Shown here: positions 1 through 6,402 of the stretch, in pieces
How positions within the stretch are numbered: the first letter of the stretch is position 1
Layout of the letters: each line of letters starts with the position of its first letter
Assembly: GCA_020627425.1 (NCBI GenBank)
Contig: JAHKXX010000156.1
Coordinates: 1 to 6,740 of the forward strand
DNA: 6,740 bases
Reading direction: 5' to 3'
Source of the DNA: a bacterium
GTDB lineage: Bacteria; Bacillota; Clostridia; Oscillospirales; Acutalibacteraceae
Program-made: the position numbers and the translations under genes
Notes under the pieces: generated by a model
What the model saw: only the letters and a program-made list of their open reading frames with translations
Database searches by the model: none
Told to the model about the DNA's origin: nothing

Positions 1-1309
1 CTGCTGTGAATGCGAAATAGTTGGACTGGTCTATACCGCTTTCTATCGCAAGGAAATACAGCACGATATTTGCGAAAAGACCGATAGCCGTTGTGATTAC
101 TCCGTTTATTCTGATGAACATAGGCGGAGCGTAAACAAGCTCTGCCCCCTCGGAATAGAGGTTCAGCCAGCGGGCAAAGAATCTCTTTTCAGCGCCCGAA
201 AGCTTTATTTTCTGAACACCGCTTATCATTGCAAAGGTCATACCTGATTCCTTTGCGCTGTGCTCCATATGCTTTTTGCTGATCCTGATCTGCACAACAG
301 ATGAAATAATTGAAAAGACCACGGTCACAAGTATGATTATAAGCGACGGTATTACAAGTGTCGGAGCAAAGCTGAATATCTGCGTGATATAGAGCAGTGA
401 CATAAGGGAGGTAAGTCCCGAACCGAGTATCATTCCTAAAATAAGCGAGCAAAGCTGATTTACTGATTGTGAACGGCTCGTCAGTTCACCTGAGCTGTAT
501 TTGCGGAAGAAATTTGCCGGCAGGCTCAGCACTCTCATCATAAGAGCAGCCTGAACGCCGAGGGATATCTTCGTCTGTACCCTCGAATTGAGCATCGTAC
601 TTATAGTTTTTATAAGCTGTGAGGAAACCATTGTGCATACAATGAAAATAGCGATAGAAATAAGTATCCATGCGCTTTTGCTCGAAAGAACGGGACCTGT
701 CAGCGCCCTTGTGATGCGCGGCATGAGCATTCCCACGGCTGTGACCATAAACGTCGAAATGATGATCAGCGCGATATCGTTGAGACTGATGCACTGCTTC
801 ATATATATTATCAGATCGGGTATTCCCAGCTTTTTCTGCGGGAACGGTCTGTAGAAGCAGTAAGCCTCGCTATTGAATTTTTCGACTGTCTTTTTATTGA
901 TCTTAACTCTTTTTCCTGTCGCTCTGTCTTTGTAATAATAACCGATCAGCTTGTCGGGAAGAAGTGCGACAGGTTCGTTATCTTCCTTCGTGTAGGCAAG
1001 CACGGGGCCGTAAGCGTCCTTGTACCAGTTTTCCTCAAGGGTTATCTGGCGCTTCATAAGCCCGTGAGGACGCAGGCAGTAATCAAGCTGATCCTCGTGC
1101 TCCTTTACGTTTTTCGGTATCTCAACAGGCTTGTAATGAAAATATTTCAGTATATCATCTATTGCCTGTTTTGTAATGATATGATCTTCGCTGATCTTTT
1201 CTGCAGTTCTCTGCCCGAGGACGACGCCAGCAGCACGGAAGAAGGACTCTTCAAAAAGCTGCTGATCCAGATCTCTTCTTTGCTTTATCTGTTTTTCAAA
1301 CCAACCCAT
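1..1309 (-). CDS. NHLP-type peptide export ABC transporter, second permease/ATPase subunit (5' part, runs off the window)
   Basis: Open from an ATG at 1309 to the window edge (436 codons, no stop); the ATPase domain must lie outside. GGAGGG at 1319-1324 sits 9 nt before the ATG, and the upstream transporter stops 15 nt away. The N-terminal 165 residues lack the Cys/His/Asp pattern of a C39 peptidase. They do carry the pattern of the second ABC protein of NHLP systems (TIGR03797, NHLM_micro_ABC2): GPVLAY near residue 101, PVALLP near 114, then a Tyr/Lys-rich strand and FYRPFP near 152. Hydrophobic segments near residues 175-196, 213-235, 285-305, 312-335 and 400-422 fit an ABC exporter permease core, with Gly/Ser-rich coupling helices between them. 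It probably pairs with the peptidase-containing subunit next door to export the leader peptides. The family call is strong; the division of labour between the two ABC proteins is inferred. Confidence 0.88.
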   Translation of the reverse strand, partial: MGWFEKQIKQRRDLDQQLFEESFFRAAGVVLGQRTAEKISEDHIITKQAIDDILKYFHYKPVEIPKNVKEHEDQLDYCLRPHGLMKRQITLEENWYKDAYGPVLAYTKEDNEPVALLPDKLIGYYYKDRATGKRVKINKKTVEKFNSEAYCFYRPFPQKKLGIPDLIIYMKQCISLNDIALIIISTFMVTAVGMLMPRITRALTGPVLSSKSAWILISIAIFIVCTMVSSQLIKTISTMLNSRVQTKISLGVQAALMMRVLSLPANFFRKYSSGELTSRSQSVNQLCSLILGMILGSGLTSLMSLLYITQIFSFAPTLVIPSLIIILVTVVFSIISSVVQIRISKKHMEHSAKESGMTFAMISGVQKIKLSGAEKRFFARWLNLYSEGAELVYAPPMFIRINGVITTAIGLFANIVLYFLAIESGIDQSNYFAFTA

Positions 1310-1324
1310 TTTCGGAATCCCTCC

Positions 1325-3508
1325 TTATTCATTAGTAACGAGTTCGGTATAAGCTCCGCCGAGAGCCATAAGCTCTTCGTGCGTGCCTCTTTCGACGACG
1401 TTGCCGCGTTCGAGAACTATTATCTCGTCACAGTCACGGATAGTCGAAAGTCTGTGTGCTATAACTATACAGGTGATACCCCTGTCCTTTATCGCCTTAA
1501 CTACCTCATATTCGGTCTTAGCGTCAAGCGCGGAGGTAGCCTCGTCAAGGATAATGATGGACGGATCCATCGCAAGAACACGGGCGATCTCCATTCTCTG
1601 TCTCTGACCGCCGGAAAGGTCACGGCCGCCCGAGGTGAGCTTGCAGTTATAGCCGCCTTCTCTTGCCATAATGTCCTCATGGAGCTGGGCGTCTCTTGCG
1701 GCAAGGATGACCTCATAATCCTTTATCGAATCGTCCCACATTTTGATATTGTCGGCGATAGTTCCCTCGAAAAGCGTGATCTCCTGATCGACGACAGCTA
1801 TCGAGCCTGTCATTACCTCTCTCGGGTGCTGCGCTCTCGTCTTGCCGTCGAAAAGTATCTCGCCGCTCCACGGTTCATAAAGTCCCGAAATGAGCTTAGA
1901 AAGCGTTGATTTACCGCAGCCCGAGGTTCCGACAAATGCGACTCTTCCGCCCGGCTTGATGCTCATTGAGAAATCCTTGATAAGCGGGTCGGAAAGCTTT
2001 GAATAGCCGAAGGAGATATTTTTCATCTCGACGTTTCCGCGGAGCTTTTTCAGCTTTCCTTCGGTTTCGACCGATTCTGTCGCATTGGGGTCGAGCGGAT
2101 ATTCCATAACGTCCTCGACGCGCTCCATCTGTGTACGCATTTCCTGAATGGTCTGACCTGCCGATACGAGCGTCATCGCAGGAGCCATGAACGAACCGAG
2201 AAAGCCCTGGAACATCTGAAGTGCGCCGAGAGTGAATTCGCCGTTCATAACGAACCAGATACCGATAACGAAAACCGCGTAATTCGCAAGTGATCCCAGG
2301 AAGACCGGTATAGCGCCGATATAGTTATTGAGCTTTGAAGCCTTTACTTCCTGAGCGTTGACGGAAGCCTGATAGCCTGCCCATTTCTGGAAGAAACCGA
2401 CCTCGGCGCCGCTTGCCTTGATCGTTTCGATCATTTCAACGCCGGCTACGGTCGTCGCGGCGAGCTTTGCGCTGTCGCGCTGTTTTACTCTTGTGATATT
2501 CACGCGCTTTGATGAGATTATCCTTGAAATAAAGATATTCATCACCAGTGTTCCGATACCGATAGCCGACAGCAGGATACTCTGTCTGAGCATCAGAACG
2601 AGATAGATTATCATCATTATCGTATTGAACAGAAGAGGAGCAAATGTATTGACGAGTGAATTTGCAATGCTTGCATTAGTGCTCTGACGCGATTGTATAT
2701 CGCCCGCCATACGCTGACCGAAAAAATTCATCGGCAGATGCAGCACCTTCCACATATATGATGTGCTGCCGATAACCGCCATTTTTCCGTTGATTTTCAG
2801 GCTGTAAATCGTCTGCGCCCATTCTACGATTATTTGCAGCAGTGCAAGACCTGTCATTACGCCGATAAAACCATACAGCCAGTCGCGGTTTATTCCCGTA
2901 AGAAGTCTGTCCATGAAGATCTTCGACATAATGGGATTTATGATACCGAAAAGCGAGCTGATAACCGTTGTCAGCATTACAAAGGCAACAGCAGCGCCCG
3001 CACCGATAAGTCTTTTTCGCGCAAACGCAATGGTGCTCTTTCTCTTGCCGCTCGGTACAAAATCCTCGCCCGGGGTGATATTAAGAGTAACTCCGGTAAA
3101 TGATTTGCTGAATTCCTCTGGTCCGACTTTGATAAGACCCTTTGCGGGATCGTTGATTATCGCATATTTGCCGCGAAAGCCATTGAGCACCACGAAGTGA
3201 CGGAAATTCCAGTGTATGATGCATGGGAATTTGCCCTTATTCCTGATTATCTCGGGAGTACGGCTGAATGCCTGCACCTTGAAGCCGTAGCTTTTTGCAG
3301 CCTTGCTGATATTTTTTGCATTTGAGCCATCACGGGAAACGCCGCAGTCAGATCTTACCTGCTCGAGAGGGATCCATTTTCCGTAATATGCCATTACCAT
3401 CGCAAGAGAGGCGGCACCGCATTCGAGAGCTTCAAGCTGCATTATTACCGGGACCTTTGCCACTCCCTTGGTGATAGTAGGCTTGATCTTTACATTCTTA
3501 TCACTCAT
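1325..3508 (-). CDS. C39 peptidase-containing ABC transporter (NHLP-type peptidase/permease/ATP-binding subunit)
   Basis: This 727-residue protein has three domains, the full length for the family (TIGR03796, NHLM_micro_ABC1). The C39 peptidase covers about residues 15-150: oxyanion Gln24, catalytic Cys30 in LEALECGAASL, His104 in FRHFVVLNG and Asp120 in INDPAKG, all at the usual spacing. Six hydrophobic segments follow, near 168-190, 208-230, 288-308, 311-328, 398-420 and 426-450. The ATPase has Walker A GTSGCGKST (527-535, Lys533), Q-loop Gln575, signature LSGGQRQ (631-637), Walker B IIILDE with catalytic Glu656, D-loop SALD and switch His685. Every catalytic residue is present, so it should be active. 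The family cuts precursors after Gly-Gly while exporting the core; the three upstream precursors have exactly such sites. Spacing is 11 nt after the HlyD-like gene and 15 nt before the second ABC gene. The Shine-Dalgarno is a weak AAGGGG (3516-3521) overlapping the previous stop codon. Confidence 0.95.
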   Translation of the reverse strand: MSDKNVKIKPTITKGVAKVPVIMQLEALECGAASLAMVMAYYGKWIPLEQVRSDCGVSRDGSNAKNISKAAKSYGFKVQAFSRTPEIIRNKGKFPCIIHWNFRHFVVLNGFRGKYAIINDPAKGLIKVGPEEFSKSFTGVTLNITPGEDFVPSGKRKSTIAFARKRLIGAGAAVAFVMLTTVISSLFGIINPIMSKIFMDRLLTGINRDWLYGFIGVMTGLALLQIIVEWAQTIYSLKINGKMAVIGSTSYMWKVLHLPMNFFGQRMAGDIQSRQSTNASIANSLVNTFAPLLFNTIMMIIYLVLMLRQSILLSAIGIGTLVMNIFISRIISSKRVNITRVKQRDSAKLAATTVAGVEMIETIKASGAEVGFFQKWAGYQASVNAQEVKASKLNNYIGAIPVFLGSLANYAVFVIGIWFVMNGEFTLGALQMFQGFLGSFMAPAMTLVSAGQTIQEMRTQMERVEDVMEYPLDPNATESVETEGKLKKLRGNVEMKNISFGYSKLSDPLIKDFSMSIKPGGRVAFVGTSGCGKSTLSKLISGLYEPWSGEILFDGKTRAQHPREVMTGSIAVVDQEITLFEGTIADNIKMWDDSIKDYEVILAARDAQLHEDIMAREGGYNCKLTSGGRDLSGGQRQRMEIARVLAMDPSIIILDEATSALDAKTEYEVVKAIKDRGITCIVIAHRLSTIRDCDEIIVLERGNVVERGTHEELMALGGAYTELVTNE

Positions 3509-3519
3509 TTGTTTTCCCC

Positions 3520-3945
3520 TTATTCAAATAAGAATTTTATCGGATGAATGCTCTCCGTGACGATCTTCACATCATAGGTGCCGTCCGCCTTGTTGATCGG
3601 AGCATATGCCACAGGTATTCCGAATTCGTCCTTTTCGACAGTTGCGATGGTGTATTCATCGCTGCCGATACGCACCGTCATACCCGATGATATCTCGCCT
3701 TTGATGCTGCCCGAAGCCATTATTACCGCCTGTCCGTTTTCGACCTTTGCTTTTCCGTCCGAAACGGTTTCCAGTGTTCCTGCCATGCTCCATACGCACA
3801 ATCCGACCAAAAGGCAGATTATCGCCGCCAGCAGCACCCATATCCCGGGATTCGTCACCCGCAGATAATCGGTAAGCTGCTCGGGAGCAGTGATCCTTTC
3901 AAGGGCTTTCTTATTTTTGAAAACCTCTGTGTTTTGTTCAGCCAT
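3520..3945 (-). CDS. Short HlyD-like membrane protein of an NHLP-type export system
   Basis: This 141-residue protein starts at the ATG at 3945, because AGGAGG lies 5 nt upstream; an in-frame GTG at 3963 would add six residues but has no ribosome site. Residues 14-32 (ERITAPEQLTDYLRVTNPG) match the start of NHLP HlyD-type secretion proteins (TIGR03794), which have a Leu-Glu-Arg...Pro-Glu-Gln-Leu stretch just before a single membrane helix, here about 34-55. After it comes only a small Gly/Val-rich beta region (60-141) resembling part of a barrel-sandwich domain. The long coiled-coil hairpin and second half of typical HlyD proteins (roughly 250 or more residues) are absent, although the gene is intact. 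It sits 11 nt before the C39 transporter. It probably acts as a membrane accessory of the ABC exporter in a cell without an outer membrane; the role is inferred. Confidence 0.85.
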   Translation of the reverse strand: MAEQNTEVFKNKKALERITAPEQLTDYLRVTNPGIWVLLAAIICLLVGLCVWSMAGTLETVSDGKAKVENGQAVIMASGSIKGEISSGMTVRIGSDEYTIATVEKDEFGIPVAYAPINKADGTYDVKIVTESIHPIKFLFE

Positions 3946-3950
3946 ATGTA

Positions 3951-3956
3951 CCTCCT
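3951..3956 (-). promoter_or_regulatory. Ribosome binding site fixing the start of the HlyD-like gene
   Basis: A perfect AGGAGG on the minus strand lies 5 nt before the ATG at 3943-3945. It falls downstream of the alternative GTG at 3963, so translation should begin at the ATG. It also lies directly after the TGA (3960-3962) of a possible small ORF, an arrangement that would allow translational coupling. Confidence 0.75.
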
Positions 3957-3959
3957 GAG

Positions 3960-4055
3960 TCACAACGCATAAAATATACTTTTTTGAGAGATTTCTTTAA
4001 TCATCTCATTTATTTGTGCCAATTCTTTAAGTTCATATAAATGCGAAAATACCAT
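3960..4055 (-). CDS. Possible 31-residue small ORF upstream of the HlyD-like gene (doubtful)
   Basis: An ATG at 4055 opens 31 codons ending in TGA at 3960-3962, three bases before the AGGAGG of the HlyD-like gene. The peptide begins MVFSHLYELKELAQINEM and is mostly an amphipathic-looking Lys/Glu/Ile/Leu helix with no Gly-Gly site and no Cys. Against it: no clear Shine-Dalgarno, an in-frame stop two codons before the ATG, a start overlapped by a hairpin, and much more AT-rich codons than the neighbours. A chance ORF in an AT-rich spacer is the simpler reading. I recognise no family. Confidence 0.2.
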   Translation of the reverse strand: MVFSHLYELKELAQINEMIKEISQKSIFYAL

Positions 4056-4078
4056 TTCTCATTTTAGTAAGAAATGGT
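4051..4078 (-). terminator. Hairpin in the maturase-to-export spacer (weak terminator or attenuator candidate)
   Basis: A perfect 9-bp inverted repeat (4051-4059 with 4070-4078, ACCATTTCT against AGAAATGGT) encloses a 10-nt loop. In the minus-strand transcript it is followed by ATTTTCG, a short interrupted U-rich stretch. The stem has only three G/C pairs, so it would be a poor intrinsic terminator. It may allow partial termination or RNA processing between the precursor/maturase genes and the export genes. The repeat is seen; the function is inferred. Confidence 0.3.
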
Positions 4079-4088
4079 TCTCCGCCGG

Positions 4089-4179
4089 ATAAGGCGTTCC
4101 GTTATGGTAATACCGCACAAAGACAGTGCCGCAGACGTGGCGCTGATCCGTAAGGCGTCTTTGCGGGGTGTTGCCTTAT
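4089..4179 (-). repeat. Nested inverted repeats after the maturase stop codon; possible structured RNA
   Basis: An outer 7-bp pair (4089-4095 ATAAGGC with 4173-4179 GCCTTAT) includes the TAA of the maturase. Inside, the arm at 4157-4166 (GTCTTTGCGG) can pair with 4113-4124 (CCGC, two extra bases, then AAAGAC) or with 4129-4136 (CCGCAGAC, two bulged bases), so two hairpins exclude each other. TAAGGCGT also recurs directly at 4090-4097 and 4151-4158. No U-run follows, so it is not a standard terminator. It could be a regulatory or processing structure, or a dispersed palindromic repeat. I match it to no known RNA family. Confidence 0.4.
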
Positions 4180-5582
4180 GCATTGGTTTTTTCAAATTCT
4201 TCTACTCTTGTGAGATTCAGCCAACCGTCCATAGTCTTTACGCACCTGTCATACCAGCCGTTTTCGTAAAACAGACATTTGGTCAGATCCGAGCCGCATC
4301 TGTTCCTGGTGAAGAGAAGTCCCAGCGCAGGACAGCCGCCGTTGCAGTATCTGAAATATCTGCACTCTGCGCACTTCTGATTTTCCTTCAGGAATTTATG
4401 AAGGTTCCTGCATACCTCGGACATATAATCTCCGCTGCTGAGAAGCTCCTTCAGCGGAGTATCGTGCAGATTACCGAGATGTATACTGTGTTCCTCATAA
4501 TATCCCGACATTTGCAGACAGGGTACGATATCGCCGCCTGACGTGACGCCTATCATTCCGCGGTTGCCCTTGCATACGGGGTCGGTAGCCTTGTATTCTC
4601 CGCTTTTGCAAAGCACGGCGTCAAGGCTGTACGTCTTTGACCGAGGCTGGGCTTTCATAAACTGCCATACAACGATATCCATCTTCATTCCGCTGTTTTT
4701 GTACCCGGACATAAAATCGAGCATTGCCCCGTAATATTCCTCAATTCCGAGACAACTGTCGGGCGCATTCTCCGCCCAGCGCGAAACTTCTGTCGTGCGT
4801 ATGAGCCTCATTCTTGATACTCCCATACTGTCGAGCTTTTCGGCTGTCGGTAAGAGCGTGTCAAGATTGCGCCGATGTACCTGCGTCTGAGCCATGACCT
4901 CAAAGCCGTTGTCGATACAAAGCTGTATCGCGTCAAGCGTTCTCTGTTCCGCGCCCTTATGGTTCCTCATCCAGTCGTGACAGCCGATACCGTCGAAGGA
5001 TATCTTGATAAGCGGAGCGCAGCCGATATCTGCAAATTCACCGAGTATCTCCGGTGTTATGAAATATCCGTTCGTATTAAGCTCTTCCAGGAACATACCG
5101 CGCTTGTATATCTCACGGACGATATCCATAAATCCCGGGTGGACCATCGGTTCTCCGCCCGTTATCGTGAATGCGTGAATCCCGCAGTCTTTCGCCTGAT
5201 CGAGAAGCTTCAAGGTGTCCTCAAAGCTCCACTGCGTCATCAGCGGGGCGTTATCCGCGGCATTGAAGCAGTGCAGACAATTATAATTGCATTTCCCAGT
5301 TATCATAAAATTCATTTTCGGGAAATACCTGTGGTCATAGCTTTTATGCATTGACCATTCCGACGGATGATCTCCCTTTTCACATTTTCGGATAAGCCCT
5401 TTTTTTTCAAGGGTATCCGTCATTTCATCAGGGGTGATATTATGCTCGCCGTCACAAAGCAGAAGAATGTCGAATTCTTCCTTTGACAGACCCTTTGCAT
5501 AGGGATCGTCCTTTACGTAATATGCGCGCGGAACGAATTTCCAGCTCCGCAGCGCGATATTATCCGATAATCTGTAATACAT
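4176..5582 (-). CDS. Radical SAM/SPASM peptide maturase with PqqD-like leader-binding region
   Basis: 468 residues. Residues 1 to about 75 resemble a PqqD-like RiPP recognition element: EEFDILLLCDGEHNIT (35-50) matches the ILxLCDGxxT pattern of PqqD, followed by a Leu-rich helix and KKGLI. The radical SAM core has the cluster motif CNYNCLHC (Cys98, 102, 105) and TGGEP (141-145) for SAM binding. The C-terminus has a complete seven-Cys SPASM set: Cys337, Gly350, Cys355, then Cys404-x2-Cys407-x5-Cys413-x3-Cys417, and Cys436; these normally hold two auxiliary 4Fe-4S clusters. Such enzymes modify unactivated carbons of RiPP cores, for example thioether or C-C links; which one applies here cannot be told. 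AAGGAA (5591-5596) precedes the ATG by 8 nt, and the third precursor ends 20 nt upstream. It is the only modifying enzyme visible, and it probably serves all three precursors through their shared leader. Confidence 0.93.
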   Translation of the reverse strand: MYYRLSDNIALRSWKFVPRAYYVKDDPYAKGLSKEEFDILLLCDGEHNITPDEMTDTLEKKGLIRKCEKGDHPSEWSMHKSYDHRYFPKMNFMITGKCNYNCLHCFNAADNAPLMTQWSFEDTLKLLDQAKDCGIHAFTITGGEPMVHPGFMDIVREIYKRGMFLEELNTNGYFITPEILGEFADIGCAPLIKISFDGIGCHDWMRNHKGAEQRTLDAIQLCIDNGFEVMAQTQVHRRNLDTLLPTAEKLDSMGVSRMRLIRTTEVSRWAENAPDSCLGIEEYYGAMLDFMSGYKNSGMKMDIVVWQFMKAQPRSKTYSLDAVLCKSGEYKATDPVCKGNRGMIGVTSGGDIVPCLQMSGYYEEHSIHLGNLHDTPLKELLSSGDYMSEVCRNLHKFLKENQKCAECRYFRYCNGGCPALGLLFTRNRCGSDLTKCLFYENGWYDRCVKTMDGWLNLTRVEEFEKTNA

Positions 5583-5602
5583 TATCTCATTTCCTTATGT
5601 GA

Positions 5603-5995
5603 TCAATATTTGTAAACCTTGTCGTATGAATTGACAACTCCGGACAGATTGCTGCCGGCACACCAGAGTCCGTTGTTATAGCTTTCGCATGAAGGGTTCT
5701 GACAATACAGACGGGTCTTAGCAGGATAGCCCATAAAGGTTTCCTTGACCATATCCCAATAATAAAGCTTATTGCCGCATGACGGACAGGTAGCAGGGGT
5801 TATATCTCCCTGATCGTAGCAGTTTGAGGACAGTGAGCATCCGCCCGAAACTGCCTGCAAGGCTTCCTCGCTGAGTTCTAAATCATTTACAGCAAGAAGA
5901 TCGTTCAGTTCCTTCATATCCTTGCAATGACGTGCCTTTTCCTGTAATTCGGGAGACAGCTCACCAATGTATTTTTCAAGTTCTTCTTTTTTCAT
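5603..5995 (-). CDS. Nif11-type leader RiPP precursor 3, 78-residue Cys-rich core
   Basis: 130 residues. Residues 1-52 are an acidic/basic helical leader of the Nif11/NHLP bacteriocin type (compare TIGR03798), ending in ALQAVSGG. Residues 1-35 are identical to precursor 1. Cleavage after Gly52 by the C39 transporter would release a 78-residue core beginning with Cys53. Core cysteines are 53, 59, 70, 73, 98, 103 and 112. CPSCG (70-74) and YCQNPSC (97-103) form two knuckles 24 residues apart, like a zinc ribbon. SESYNN-type segment SYNNGLW (105-111) follows Cys103 and is shared with precursor 2. The tail (113-130) has no Cys and ends KVYKY. AAGGAG (6005-6010) lies 9 nt before the ATG; the gene ends 20 nt before the maturase. 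Precursor identity is strongly supported; product and activity are unknown. Confidence 0.9.
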   Translation of the reverse strand: MKKEELEKYIGELSPELQEKARHCKDMKELNDLLAVNDLELSEEALQAVSGGCSLSSNCYDQGDITPATCPSCGNKLYYWDMVKETFMGYPAKTRLYCQNPSCESYNNGLWCAGSNLSGVVNSYDKVYKY

Positions 5996-6025
5996 AGCAG
6001 CTTACTCCTTAGCTTTTATTATATT

Positions 6026-6379
6026 TTATTGGGGTGCCTTACATATTCTACCGCTCGCAGCACAAAACCACAATCCGTTATTGTAGCTGGTGCACTTCGG
6101 ATTATCACAGTACATACGTTCTTCTTGTTGAAATGTATTATCCCAGTAACGAAGAAATTCATTACATTCAGGACATCTGTAAGGCATCGGAGCACCCGTT
6201 TCATATTTGTTCGAAACAGAACATCCGCCCGCTACTGCCTCCAGAGCATCCTCGGAAAGTTCTGCATCATTCTCGGCAAGCAGGGCATTAAGCTCGTCCA
6301 TTGTCTTGCACTCTCTTGCCTTCTCCTGCATTTCGGGTGAAAGTTCGCCTATGTACTTTTCAATTTCTTCTTTTTTCAT
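6026..6379 (-). CDS. Nif11-type leader RiPP precursor 2, 65-residue Cys-rich core
   Basis: 117 residues from the ATG at 6379, chosen because GGAGG (6388-6392) lies 8 nt upstream and the leader aligns from this Met with the other two precursors; an in-frame extension to 6493 would overlap precursor 1. The leader (1-52) keeps the MKKEE.EKYIGELSPE pattern and ends ALEAVAGG, but differs from the other two at several positions (Ile6, Met17, ECKTMDEL). The predicted core begins at Cys53; its other cysteines are 69, 72, 91, 96, 106 and 113. CPEC (69-72) and YCDNPKC (90-96) form a zinc-ribbon-like pair, followed by SYNNGLWFCAAS and a Cys near the C-terminus. Gaps are 23 bp to precursor 1 and 30 bp to precursor 3. 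The role as substrate of the maturase and C39 transporter is inferred from leader and context. Confidence 0.9.
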   Translation of the reverse strand: MKKEEIEKYIGELSPEMQEKARECKTMDELNALLAENDAELSEDALEAVAGGCSVSNKYETGAPMPYRCPECNEFLRYWDNTFQQEERMYCDNPKCTSYNNGLWFCAASGRICKAPQ

Positions 6380-6387
6380 TGTTAAGT

Positions 6388-6392
6388 CCTCC
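6388..6392 (-). promoter_or_regulatory. Ribosome binding site fixing the start of precursor 2
   Basis: GGAGG on the minus strand is 8 nt before the ATG at 6377-6379. It supports the short 117-residue product over an N-terminally extended one overlapping precursor 1. Confidence 0.75.
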
Positions 6393-6402
6393 ATAAATCT
6401 GT

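Noticed and set aside
1064..1909. Plus-strand ORF of 281 codons
   Set aside because: It lies opposite the two ABC transporter genes, including the conserved ATPase motifs, and shows no family resemblance or operon context of its own.
3946..3963. GTG start at 3963 for the HlyD-like gene
   Set aside because: No ribosome site precedes it, while AGGAGG lies 5 nt before the ATG at 3945.
4875..5354. Plus-strand ORF of 159 codons
   Set aside because: It is antisense to the radical SAM core, whose motifs (CNYNCLHC, TGGEP) establish the minus-strand reading.
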